A stretch of 64,000 nt of DNA, taken from Sphingomonas sp. YR710 (lineage in GTDB: Bacteria; Pseudomonadota; Alphaproteobacteria; Sphingomonadales; Sphingomonadaceae). Position numbers and translations under genes: made by a program. The stretch covers positions 62,001-126,000 of the forward strand of contig NZ_FMZJ01000001.1 in NCBI RefSeq assembly GCF_900101455.1, written 5' to 3'. The notes under the pieces were generated by a model. That model saw only the letters and a list, made by a program, of their open reading frames with translations, was not told the origin of the DNA and did not search any database. Positions 54,030 to 64,000 of this stretch are shown piece after piece. Position 1 is the first letter of the stretch. Each line of letters begins with the position of its first letter.

Positions 54030-54845
54030 TCAGTTCCAGAAGAAATCGTAGATGATATCCTCGATCAGGCCGGTTCGGATGTCGATGAGCAGCACGTCAT
54101 CATAATAGCGCACCCAGCGATAATCGCCCCAGGCCGGCGGCAGGCGATAATCCCAGGGATCGCTGATCCAATAACTCTGGCTATAGTACCAGGGGTCGAT
54201 CCGGTAGCCGGGCGACCAGCGGCGATAGTTATAGCCGTAGCCGCGCGGTGCGACATAGCGGGGCACGCGAAACGTATAGCGGTTGCTGCTGCGATAGTCC
54301 TGCCAGCCATAGCGTCGGTCGCTGCGCCAATCGCGGTTCCAGTCGCGGCGGGCGTCGTTTCCGGCCCTGCCGTTCCAATCGCGGCGATCATCGCGTCGGT
54401 CGTCGCGCCGTTCGACACGTTCGTCGCGACGGTCATCACGACGCTCTACCTGTGCATTGCCGCGGGCATCGTGGCGATTGTCCTGCCAATCGTGCCGGTC
54501 GTCACGTCGGTCGTCTTGCCGGTCCTGCCGACCATTCCGGTGCTCGACCTGCGCTTCACGGCCGCCATTTTGCCATGCCCGGCGGTCTGGCTGGGCCGCG
54601 GGTGATACCGTCGGTGCCACGGCGCGAGGGGCAACGGGCTGGGGCGCAGCTTGGGGCGAAGGTTGTGGCGCAGCCTGCTGCTGCCCGCGGCCTTCGTCGC
54701 CTCCCCTGCGATCGCGCCATCCCTCCCCGCCATTGTGGCGGCGCTCGGCATTGTTCTGGTCGTTTGACTGGGCCTGGGCCGCGATCGGAGTCACGGCCGT
54801 GGCGGCGAGCAGCAAACCAACCATCCTTGTGGACATGGTACGCAT
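54030..54845 (-). CDS. RcnB-family periplasmic protein, copy 2
   Basis: 271 residues from the ATG at 54845 (GGAGAG upstream). Signal peptide about 1-25 (AAQAQS), a Pro/Ala/Gln linker (about 54-92), a long Asp/Arg repeat region (about 105-180, RRDDRRDER and similar) and the C-terminal RcnB sheet (SDPWDYRLPPAWGDYRWVRY, DVLLIDIRTG) ending DFFWN. It is a diverged paralogue of the gene downstream, with an extended charged region. Confidence 0.8.
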   Translation of the reverse strand: MRTMSTRMVGLLLAATAVTPIAAQAQSNDQNNAERRHNGGEGWRDRRGGDEGRGQQQAAPQPSPQAAPQPVAPRAVAPTVSPAAQPDRRAWQNGGREAQVEHRNGRQDRQDDRRDDRHDWQDNRHDARGNAQVERRDDRRDERVERRDDRRDDRRDWNGRAGNDARRDWNRDWRSDRRYGWQDYRSSNRYTFRVPRYVAPRGYGYNYRRWSPGYRIDPWYYSQSYWISDPWDYRLPPAWGDYRWVRYYDDVLLIDIRTGLIEDIIYDFFWN

Positions 54846-54949
54846 CGGGAAACTCTCCATTATCAGCCGGCGCGATGCCAGCTTCCATGCCGTTATCGGC
54901 TTCGTCGACTGAGTATGGGCTGAACTGGATTGTCAGCAAATTGAAAGTA

Positions 54950-55507
54950 TCAGAGCGAAGGCGGGGCCGCCTTGGGAACGGTCAGCGCCGGCACGGCCGC
55001 CGCCGCGTCGGCAGGTTCGATACCGGGCGGCGGCGCGGCTGCAATCGTCTCCACCCCCGATAGCACACGTCCGGCGCGCTGGACGGCGCGGCGGATACGC
55101 GGATAGGTGCCGCAACGGCAGATGTTCGTCATCGCTGCGTCGATTTCGGAGTCGGTAGGCGCATGGTTATGCTCGATCAGCGCCGCGGCCGCCATGATCA
55201 TGCCCGATTGGCAATAGCCGCACTGCGGAAGATTCTCGGCGACCCAGGCTTGTTGGACGGCATGGCTGCGATCGCGCGACAAGGCCTCGATCGTGGTGAC
55301 GAAGCTGCCCTCGATCGATCCGATCGGCACCTGGCAAGATCGTACTGCCTGGCCATCGATATGGACGGTGCAGGCGCCGCACAGGCCCGCGCCGCAGCCA
55401 TATTTGGTCCCGGTAAGGTTCGATGCATCACGCAAGGCCCATAGCAAGGGCGTGGCCGGATCCATCCGGTAGTGCACGGGCTGGCCGTTGACGGTGAACC
55501 GAGTCAT
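54950..55507 (-). CDS. [2Fe-2S] small subunit of a xanthine-dehydrogenase-family enzyme
   Basis: 185 residues from the ATG at 55507. N-terminal plant-type ferredoxin motif KYGCGAGLCGACTVHID (three Cys, with Cys in VRSCQVP) and the second cluster CGYCQSGMIM with ICRCGTYPRI. This matches the IorA/CoxS-like small subunit with both clusters. The molybdopterin large subunit, usually directly downstream, is absent; downstream are RcnB-like genes. It may partner with a distant subunit. Confidence 0.9.
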   Translation of the reverse strand: MTRFTVNGQPVHYRMDPATPLLWALRDASNLTGTKYGCGAGLCGACTVHIDGQAVRSCQVPIGSIEGSFVTTIEALSRDRSHAVQQAWVAENLPQCGYCQSGMIMAAAALIEHNHAPTDSEIDAAMTNICRCGTYPRIRRAVQRAGRVLSGVETIAAAPPPGIEPADAAAAVPALTVPKAAPPSL

Positions 55508-55737
55508 GCAGACAGCATAAGCAAGGATGGCCTTTTGCGATAGCTGCCGCATGAAAGCGCATGAAAAGGGCGGCTCAGGCTTGAAGAATCGTTGGTGCGC
55601 TGTTAGGGGCGGCGCTTCTCGACGTGGACTCACCTCCGCGGCGTTATGCTTTTGTTGTTCGTGAAGGCTGGAAGACGTTCGTCGGATCGGCGGCGTAAGT
55701 GGCTCGCTTACGGGCAATTTTGGAGATTGTTTTTTAT

Positions 55738-55944
55738 ATGCAGATCATCGTTCGCGACAATAATGTCGATCAGGCCCTCCGCGCGCTCAAGAAGAAGCTG
55801 CAGCGCGAAGGCGTGTATCGCGAGATGAAGCTGCGCCGTCATTACGAGAAGCCGTCGGAAAAGCGCGCGCGCGAGCGTGCTGCTGCGATCCGCCGCGCCC
55901 GCAAGCTTGAGCGCAAGCGGATGGAACGCGACGGCGTTCGGTAA
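55738..55944 (+). CDS. rpsU: 30S ribosomal protein S21
   Basis: 68 residues from the ATG at 55738 ([20 protein letters not shown]). Lys/Arg-rich C-terminus as usual for alphaproteobacterial S21, slightly longer than E. coli S21. A GGAG site lies 12 nt upstream. A CGTAAG/CTTACG hairpin occurs in the leader (about 55694-55712). Confidence 0.95.
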   Translation: MQIIVRDNNVDQALRALKKKLQREGVYREMKLRRHYEKPSEKRARERAAAIRRARKLERKRMERDGVR

Positions 55945-56016
55945 GACCGCCTTTCTTCCGCCGCGCAAAGGCGGCGGACAAGCCTTTCTCTTCAGCGTCA
56001 GATTGCGAGCCCGCTT

Positions 56017-56583
56017 ATGTCGGAAGTGACCGCCGTTCCCCTCCGCCCGATCGCGAAGGGATCGCTCGTGAAGCTTTGGGCTGGAGTCGCAATCATTCTC
56101 GCGGCCGGCGTCGGCACCGCTTATCTCGGTACGCGCGGCCAGGTGGCGATGGCACAATCGCCCGAAGATTTCCTGAAGGCGAATGGCCAGCGCAGCGGTG
56201 TGATCACGACCGCGTCCGGCCTGCAATATAAGGTGCTGGAAGAGGGCAGCGGCCCCAAGCCTGGCCCCAACGACATCGTGCTCGTCGATTATGACGGCAA
56301 GCTGGTGAATGGTGACTCGTTCGATTCGAGTGCGAAACAAGGCGGCCCGGCGCCGCTTCCCGTTTCGGGCGGCATGATCCCCGGCTGGAGCGAAGGCCTG
56401 CAGCTGATGAGCAAGGGGGCGAAATATCGCTTCTGGATGCCGCCCCAGCTTGCCTTCGGTGAACATGGTGCAGGCGGCAAGATTCCGCCTAATGCCGTGA
56501 CGATCTTCGACGTTACCCTTCATGAGATCGCTCCGCCGCAGGCGATGGGCGGTATGGGCGGAGGGCATGGCGGCGGGATGTAA
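56017..56583 (+). CDS. FKBP-type peptidyl-prolyl isomerase, membrane-anchored
   Basis: 188 residues. An N-terminal signal-anchor (about 17-40) leads to a single FKBP domain at about 55-170 (TTASGLQYKVLEEGSG, DIVLVDYDGKLVNGDSFDSS, GMIPGWSEGLQ, PPQLAFGE). The tail is Gly/Met/His-rich (MGGMGGGHGGGM), a possible metal-binding end. Faces the periplasm, probably a folding factor. Confidence 0.92.
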   Translation: MSEVTAVPLRPIAKGSLVKLWAGVAIILAAGVGTAYLGTRGQVAMAQSPEDFLKANGQRSGVITTASGLQYKVLEEGSGPKPGPNDIVLVDYDGKLVNGDSFDSSAKQGGPAPLPVSGGMIPGWSEGLQLMSKGAKYRFWMPPQLAFGEHGAGGKIPPNAVTIFDVTLHEIAPPQAMGGMGGGHGGGM

Positions 56584-56604
56584 ATCCCAGCTTCCGATTA
56601 AAGG

Positions 56605-56635
56605 AAAAAGGCCGCAGCGATGCGGCCTTTTTTTT
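56605..56635. terminator. Bidirectional Rho-independent terminator
   Basis: Stem GGCCGCA/TGCGGCC with AAAAA/TTTTTTTT flanks and a GCGA tetraloop. It ends the FKBP gene (plus) and can serve the AI-2E gene (minus). Confidence 0.92.
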
Positions 56636-56676
56636 GTTCACGACAGCGACGTTTCGCCGACAATGGCTGAGGTCCG

Positions 56677-57720
56677 TTATGTGGCTACCGCTTTCGACCT
56701 TTCCTCGAGAAAGACTTTGATCATTGCGACGATCGGGTCGGCCAAAGCGAGCCCCATGATGCCCAGCAGCGACCCCAGCAAGAGCTGTGTACCGAGAATC
56801 AGCGCAGGCGGCAGATCCACCGATCGCCGCGCCACGGCGGGAACGATGAGGTAGCCATCGATCATCTGGACGGCGACATAGATCGCCACGGCCCAGATTC
56901 CCGTCTCAAAGCCGGCGCTGAAACCGACCAGGATGATCAGCACGCCTGATATGATCGATCCGATATTCGGAAGGAACGCCAATATGCCGGTCAGGACGCC
57001 GAGCAGGGCGGCCATCGGCACGCCGACGATCGACAGGGCCACACCGACGCCGACGCCTTCGACCGCCATGCCGAGCAGGCGGCCGGCCATCAGCCGGCGC
57101 AGGGTGAAGCCCATGCGATCGGTCGTGCGATAGAAGCCGGCGCGCTTTTCAAGCGGCAGCAGCCACGCGATGCCGCGCTCGTACAGCCGCGGCTCAGCCG
57201 AAATGAACACGCCGAGCACGATGATCATGGCAAGGCTGGAAACCGCGCCCAGCGCGCTGCCCACCCACGACGTCAGCCGATCGAATGAGCCCATGATCTC
57301 GTTGGCGATCGCTTGCCCGCCGCCGCTCTTCGGGATGAGGCCCATCGCATGTGCCCAGTCGAACAGCTTGCTGAGCTGCGCCGCGACCACGGTTCGCAGC
57401 GCTTCGGCCTGCCCAGCGATCTGCGATCCGGCGAAATAGAATGTCCAGGCAAAGAAGGCGACGACGGCCAGGCAGACCATCATCAGCCGCCAGCCGCGCG
57501 CGATCGGTAATATCCTGCCCAGCAGCCGGGTCCCACCATCGAGCATCGACGCAAACACCAGCCCGCCGACGATCAGCAACAGCGGCTGGACGAGCATCCA
57601 CAGCAGGGCGATCGCGACCGCCAATCCGAGCCAGACGGCGGCGCGGTGCAGTTCGTATGAAGTGGTTTCGGATCGACTGTCGGACGGGCCCGGTTGTTCC
57701 ATACGTCCGGGCTCCGTCAT
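56677..57720 (-). CDS. AI-2E family transporter (TqsA/PerM type)
   Basis: 347 residues from the ATG at 57720; a longer frame to 57768 overlaps lepB. Six to eight membrane helices with the family pattern: two N-terminal helices, a soluble segment (about 105-150), the conserved GVFISAEPRLYERG and PNIGSIISGVLIILVG, and PALILGTQLLLGSLLGIMGLALADP near the end. Substrates of this family are diverse, and AI-2 export is not implied. The ATG follows the lepB stop by one nucleotide. Confidence 0.9.
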   Translation of the reverse strand: MTEPGRMEQPGPSDSRSETTSYELHRAAVWLGLAVAIALLWMLVQPLLLIVGGLVFASMLDGGTRLLGRILPIARGWRLMMVCLAVVAFFAWTFYFAGSQIAGQAEALRTVVAAQLSKLFDWAHAMGLIPKSGGGQAIANEIMGSFDRLTSWVGSALGAVSSLAMIIVLGVFISAEPRLYERGIAWLLPLEKRAGFYRTTDRMGFTLRRLMAGRLLGMAVEGVGVGVALSIVGVPMAALLGVLTGILAFLPNIGSIISGVLIILVGFSAGFETGIWAVAIYVAVQMIDGYLIVPAVARRSVDLPPALILGTQLLLGSLLGIMGLALADPIVAMIKVFLEERSKAVAT

Positions 57721-57721
57721 G

Positions 57722-58606
57722 TCAGTCTCCGTTTCGAGCCGGATGCAGGCTGGTGCCAGCCCGGCCACCGCGTAAGGCGGTAAACCAGCTCAACGGGTTC
57801 CAGATCTGGGATGTTCCATCGAGCGAGAAGGTAATGAACTCGGCCCGTCCGCCAAGATTTTCGAACGGGATCGGTCCGCCCAGTCCGTTGGCGGCGATAT
57901 CCACGCGGCTGTCGGCCGATTCATCGCGATTATCGCCCATTACGAAAATGTGGTCGGGCGGAATGGTGATGGCCGGATAATCGTCGACGGGTGAATTCTG
58001 GACGAGGTCGAGCGTGTCGTAGCTGCGCCCGTTCGGCAATGTTTCGCGCTCGCGCGGCAGCGCGCAATAGAGGACTCCGTCGGGTCCGGTCGTGCGATAT
58101 TGCGCCTCGTCGGGGCTGAGGCAGGGTACGTTCTGATCGACCTTGATCATCGCCGGAGACATTGGCACGCGCTTCACGGGCACCCCGTTCAGGATCACCG
58201 TGCCGCCACGCACTTCGAGCCGGTCGCCGGGCAGGCCGATCACGCGCTTGATATAATCGGTGTCGGCGGCGGGCGGCTTCAGGATGACGATATCGCCGCG
58301 CTCGGGCAGCCGGCCGAACAGCCGCCCCCTGATGAAGGGCAGGATATGGAAGCTCGGCGACACATAGGACCAGCCATAGCTATATTTGGTGACGACCAGC
58401 CGATCGCCGGTGATCAGCGTCGGCATCATCGATTCGGACGGAATATAGAAGGGCTTGGCGATCAGGCTGTGGAAGCCGAGGACGGCAAGCACCAGCCATA
58501 TGATACCGCGCAACTCTGCCCACCAATCGGTGGCTGGCTTCGCCGTAGCAGGCTTCGGATCTTCGATGTCGATGGGGCTGGTCATGGGGGCAGGCTGATC
58601 GCTCAC
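57722..58606 (-). CDS. lepB: Signal peptidase I
   Basis: 294 residues from a GTG at 58606 with GAGGAGAGG upstream. One membrane helix (about 34-52), catalytic Ser in IPSESMMPTL and catalytic Lys in YIKRVIGLPGD, plus box E VMGDNRDESADSR. The C-terminus has an Arg-rich tail. Cleaves Sec and Tat signal peptides. In the minus-strand order pyrE-pdxJ-acpS-lepB. Confidence 0.96.
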   Translation of the reverse strand: MSDQPAPMTSPIDIEDPKPATAKPATDWWAELRGIIWLVLAVLGFHSLIAKPFYIPSESMMPTLITGDRLVVTKYSYGWSYVSPSFHILPFIRGRLFGRLPERGDIVILKPPAADTDYIKRVIGLPGDRLEVRGGTVILNGVPVKRVPMSPAMIKVDQNVPCLSPDEAQYRTTGPDGVLYCALPRERETLPNGRSYDTLDLVQNSPVDDYPAITIPPDHIFVMGDNRDESADSRVDIAANGLGGPIPFENLGGRAEFITFSLDGTSQIWNPLSWFTALRGGRAGTSLHPARNGD

Positions 58607-58618
58607 GCGATCCTCTCC

Positions 58619-59020
58619 TCAAATCGGGCGCGCGAACAGGATGACGAAAGCCTGCGCCCAGGGGTGATCGTCTGTCATCGTCAAATGTACGTCCACCGCG
58701 TGGCCCGGCGGCGTGATCGCGTCAAGCCTCCGCTTGGCGCCGCCGGTCAAAAGCAGCGTTGGTGCCCCCGATGGGGCGTTGACGACGCCGATATCGCGCA
58801 TGAACACACCGGCCTTGAAGCCGGTCCCGACCGCTTTCGAATAGGCTTCCTTGGCGGCGAACCGCTTCGCATAGGTGCCGGCGCGGGTGAAAGGGCGCTT
58901 TTCGGCCTTGGCCCGTTCGACGTCGGTGAATACGCGATTGGTGAAGCGATCGCCGAATCGATCGAGCGAGCCCTGAATCCGTTCGATGTTGCAGAGATCG
59001 GAACCAATACCGATGATCAT
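58619..59020 (-). CDS. acpS: Holo-[acyl-carrier-protein] synthase
   Basis: 133 residues from the ATG at 59020 ([12 protein letters not shown]). It attaches the 4'-phosphopantetheine arm of CoA to apo-ACP. Motifs: [12 protein letters not shown] near the N-terminus and [14 protein letters not shown]. Twelve nucleotides before lepB. Confidence 0.95.
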   Translation of the reverse strand: MIIGIGSDLCNIERIQGSLDRFGDRFTNRVFTDVERAKAEKRPFTRAGTYAKRFAAKEAYSKAVGTGFKAGVFMRDIGVVNAPSGAPTLLLTGGAKRRLDAITPPGHAVDVHLTMTDDHPWAQAFVILFARPI

Positions 59021-59185
59021 GGGGCTGGCCTTAATGTATTGCGCTGGTTTCAAGAGACGGTTGGTGTGAACCTCAATCTATTCCATTTGCGGAGAAGTTC
59101 CGCGCCGTTGGTCGAAGATGGACAGAAGTTGGTCGAGCAGAATGCTGTTGGTCGCGGAAAATAACGTCCGTTCCCCAGCGTCTGA

Positions 59186-59911
59186 TCACCGTGCCGCATC
59201 CATCAGATCGCGCATCCGCCGTACGCTCGCGTCCAACCCCACATAAATGGCCTCACCGATCAGGAAATGCCCGATATTGAGCTCGGCCATCTGAGGGATC
59301 GCGGCGATCGGCACGACATTGTCATATGTCAGGCCGTGGCCGGCATGCGGCTCGATTCCGTTGCGCGCGGCCAGCGCGGCGCCTTCGGCGATCCGGCGCA
59401 GTTCGGCGGCACGTGCCGCACCCGCGGCATGCGCATAGGCCCCGGTATGGAACTCGATCACCGGCGCGCGCAGGCGCAGCGCGGCCTCGATCTGTCGCGG
59501 ATTGGCCTCGATGAACAGGCTGACACGAATGCCGGCATCGCTGAGGCGGGCGACGATCGGCGCCAGATGATCGAACTGCCCGGCGGCGTCGAGGCCGCCC
59601 TCGGTGGTGCGCTCCTCGCGCCGTTCGGGAACGATGCACGCGGCATGGGGGCGGTGCGCCAGCGCGATGGCGAGCATCTCGTCGGTTGCCGCCATTTCCA
59701 GATTCAACGGCAGATCGATCTCTGCCATCAACCGGTCGATATCGGAGTCCGTAATATGACGCCTGTCTTCGCGCAGATGTGCAGTGATGCCGTCGGCGCC
59801 GGCCTGTGCAGCCATGATTGCCGCGCGCACCGGGTCCGGGTGCGCTCCGCCGCGAGCGTTCCGGATGGTGGCGACATGATCGATATTGACCCCGAGGCGC
59901 AGGTCGCTCAC
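59186..59911 (-). CDS. pdxJ: Pyridoxine 5'-phosphate synthase
   Basis: 241 residues from a GTG at 59911 overlapping the pyrE stop (GTGA). TIM-barrel signatures: [38 protein letters not shown], and [10 protein letters not shown]. Forms pyridoxine 5'-phosphate from deoxyxylulose phosphate and aminoacetone phosphate. Confidence 0.97.
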   Translation of the reverse strand: MSDLRLGVNIDHVATIRNARGGAHPDPVRAAIMAAQAGADGITAHLREDRRHITDSDIDRLMAEIDLPLNLEMAATDEMLAIALAHRPHAACIVPERREERTTEGGLDAAGQFDHLAPIVARLSDAGIRVSLFIEANPRQIEAALRLRAPVIEFHTGAYAHAAGAARAAELRRIAEGAALAARNGIEPHAGHGLTYDNVVPIAAIPQMAELNIGHFLIGEAIYVGLDASVRRMRDLMDAAR

Positions 59912-60495
59912 GCGGTCATCGCTCTGCTGCCCGGCTTAATCGCCGGGATCGCCGCCAGATCGGCGGGCAGGGCATCCGCGGCATATGCAGGCACGTCGAT
60001 TCGGATCAGCGGGAAGAAGGGCACGCCGAGATCGGCGGTTCCGTTCGACCGGTCGACCAGCGATGCAGCGGCGATCACTTTGCCGCCCGCTTCCTCGACG
60101 GCCTTGATCGCTTCACGGGATGAGAGGCCCGTCGTCACGACATCTTCCATCAACAGGATTTTCTGACCTGGGATCAGGCGGAAGCCGCGGCGGAGGCCGA
60201 AAACACCCTCGGGGCGCTCGACGAACATCGCGTCGACGCCCAGCGCACGGCCGATTTCATGCCCCGCGATCACGCCGCCCATCGCCGGGGAGACGACCGC
60301 TTCGATCTGCGAGCGAATATCTTCGGGAATGCGGGCCGCCAGCGCATCGGCCAGCCGCGCGGCGCGCGCCGGGTTCATCAGCACCCGCGCGCATTGCAGA
60401 TAACGTGGGCTGCGCAGGCCCGAAGAGAGGATGAAATGTCCCTCCAGCAAAGCTTCTGCCGCCCGAAATTCGGCCAGCACCTCGTCGTCGGTCAT
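59908..60495 (-). CDS. pyrE: Orotate phosphoribosyltransferase
   Basis: 195 residues from the ATG at 60495, preceded by AAGGGGATATC. The PRPP-binding loop is [18 protein letters not shown], with RSPRYLQC and [12 protein letters not shown]. Converts orotate and PRPP to OMP in pyrimidine synthesis. First gene of the pyrE-pdxJ-acpS-lepB unit, divergent from ctaC. Confidence 0.96.
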   Translation of the reverse strand: MTDDEVLAEFRAAEALLEGHFILSSGLRSPRYLQCARVLMNPARAARLADALAARIPEDIRSQIEAVVSPAMGGVIAGHEIGRALGVDAMFVERPEGVFGLRRGFRLIPGQKILLMEDVVTTGLSSREAIKAVEEAGGKVIAAASLVDRSNGTADLGVPFFPLIRIDVPAYAADALPADLAAIPAIKPGSRAMTA

Positions 60496-60686
60496 GATAT
60501 CCCCTTCGGTCCACGCTGCCGCTTTGCAGCACCCGTTCAGATAGGCCGTCGAGATTATCGCTTCAACTGCTTGCATTCCGCGCGATCCAGTGCTTGAGAC
60601 GCCGGAAGCGCGCGCCTATAAGGCGCTCGATTTGACGGGCCCGATAACAGGAAGTCGTGGGTTTCGCCGCGCTTTACGGGGGTAAG

Positions 60687-63385
<2,699 letters not shown>

Positions 63386-63412
63386 TCGGCAGCCAGTCCG
63401 GACGAATCCCTG

Positions 63413-63448
63413 TGCCGCCGCTTCGACGCTTTCGTCGAGGCGGCGGCA
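63413..63448 (+). other. 15-bp hairpin between ctaD and ctaB
   Basis: TGCCGCCGCTTCGAC pairs with its near complement at 63434-63448 with one G-T wobble and a 6-nt loop. There is no T-run, so it may slow rather than stop transcription between the oxidase subunits and the heme O synthase. Confidence 0.5.
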
Positions 63449-63471
63449 TCGGTTAGGAAGCAAGAGTAACA

Positions 63472-64000
63472 ATGGCGAGTAAGGCCCTTTCCCCCGCAGC
63501 CCCGATCCCCGCCGAGTGGCGTGATTTCGTGGCGTTGACAAAGCCCCGGGTCTTGTCGCTGGTGGTGTTCACAGGTCTGTGCGGCCTGCTCGCGGCACCG
63601 ACGACGATCAATCCGGTATTGGGTTTTACCGCCGTGCTGTGCATTGCGCTGGGCGCCGGTGCGGCCGGCGCGCTCAACCAATGGTATGAAGCGGATCTCG
63701 ACGCGAACATGCGCAGGACGGCGAATCGCCCGTTGCCGGCGGGCCGGATGGATCGCCAGTCGGCACTGCATTTCGGCGTCGGGCTCGGGAGCTTTTCGGT
63801 GATCCTGATGGGCCTCGCGATCAATGTTCTGGCTGCGGCATTGTTGCTCGGGTCGATCCTGTTCTATGTGCTGATCTATACCGTATGGCTGAAGCGCCGG
63901 ACGCCGCAGAATATCGTGATCGGCGGTGCGGCGGGAGCCTTCCCGGTGCTGATCGGCTGGGCCGCGGCGACGGGCCGGCTCGATACGTTGCCGCTGCTGA
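63472..64000 (+). CDS. ctaB: Protoheme IX farnesyltransferase (heme O synthase), N-terminal part
   Basis: At least 176 residues, truncated by the window edge. UbiA prenyltransferase pattern: [18 protein letters not shown], the first Asp-rich motif [17 protein letters not shown] followed by NRPLPAG, and [16 protein letters not shown]. Makes heme O for the aa3 oxidase. Start ATG at 63472 after an AGGAAG-type site. Confidence 0.95.
   Translation, partial: MASKALSPAAPIPAEWRDFVALTKPRVLSLVVFTGLCGLLAAPTTINPVLGFTAVLCIALGAGAAGALNQWYEADLDANMRRTANRPLPAGRMDRQSALHFGVGLGSFSVILMGLAINVLAAALLLGSILFYVLIYTVWLKRRTPQNIVIGGAAGAFPVLIGWAAATGRLDTLPLL

Noticed and set aside
53991-54605. Plus-strand 204-codon frame with many Ile/Val/Ala runs
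   Set aside because: It is the complement of the Asp/Arg repeats of the RcnB-like gene, which has a signal peptide, family fold and terminator.

Overview
The window reads as chromosome from an alphaproteobacterium of the order Sphingomonadales (Sphingomonas-like). The evidence is high GC, the synteny blocks rpmH-rnpA-yidD-yidC-engB and rpmF-plsX-fabH-ihfA-merR, a class I lysyl-tRNA synthetase, a Ros/MucR regulator, and promoter-like GGAAC-N16-CGTT elements of the alphaproteobacterial EcfG type. The species assignment is inference. Most of the window is core genome. There is no prophage, IS transposase, CRISPR array or rRNA operon.

Layout. 1-7.3 kb: 5' end of mreB, a lone HerA-type ATPase, an envelope protein with nine GYYD/GRWV repeats, and a class Ia ribonucleotide reductase operon (nrdA, a small membrane protein, nrdB) behind a tandem NrdR-box pair. 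7.3-12.5 kb: DUF805/YncE pair, a four-repeat DUF347 membrane protein, an RsbQ-type alpha/beta hydrolase translationally coupled to a GAF/PAS-GGDEF diguanylate cyclase, and a MucR-like regulator. 12.8-18.8 kb: accessory catabolic cluster (M20 peptidase, P450, SDR, divergent TetR, MFS). 19-22.6 kb: signalling genes (PAS-PAS-histidine kinase-receiver behind an EcfG-type promoter, Crp/Fnr regulator, PilZ protein). 22.6-31 kb: comM, GNAT, the rpmH-to-engB block, a REP-like palindrome, GST, cupin, dapE and tRNA-Leu(CAA). 31-37.8 kb: pdeM, msrA, an aspartate aminotransferase, a small lower-GC cassette flanked by 31-bp imperfect inverted repeats, a sulfotransferase, a fused pabB-pabC and an MBL hydrolase. 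37.8-45.6 kb: MAPEG, rpmF-plsX-fabH-ihfA-merR, sixA, a DinG-family helicase and an unknown gene. 45.8-55.5 kb: membrane LytTR regulator, a 30-codon membrane microprotein, MBOAT/SGNH pair, lysK, DUF885 peptidase, two RcnB-like proteins and an orphan [2Fe-2S] subunit. 55.7-64 kb: rpsU, FKBP, AI-2E transporter, lepB-acpS-pdxJ-pyrE (minus strand), and ctaC-ctaD-ctaB of the aa3-type oxidase, the last truncated by the window edge.

The most unusual items are the RsbQ/PAS-GGDEF module (a possible small-molecule-to-c-di-GMP switch), the inverted-repeat cassette at 34.0-34.4 kb, the LytTR/microprotein/palindrome locus at 45.8-47 kb, the GYYD-repeat envelope protein, and several promoter-level signals: EcfG-type promoter, tandem NrdR boxes, a TetR operator over its own ribosome-binding site, and a dyad motif shared by the Crp/Fnr and PilZ genes. 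All functions are read from sequence motifs and family knowledge; no searches were run.
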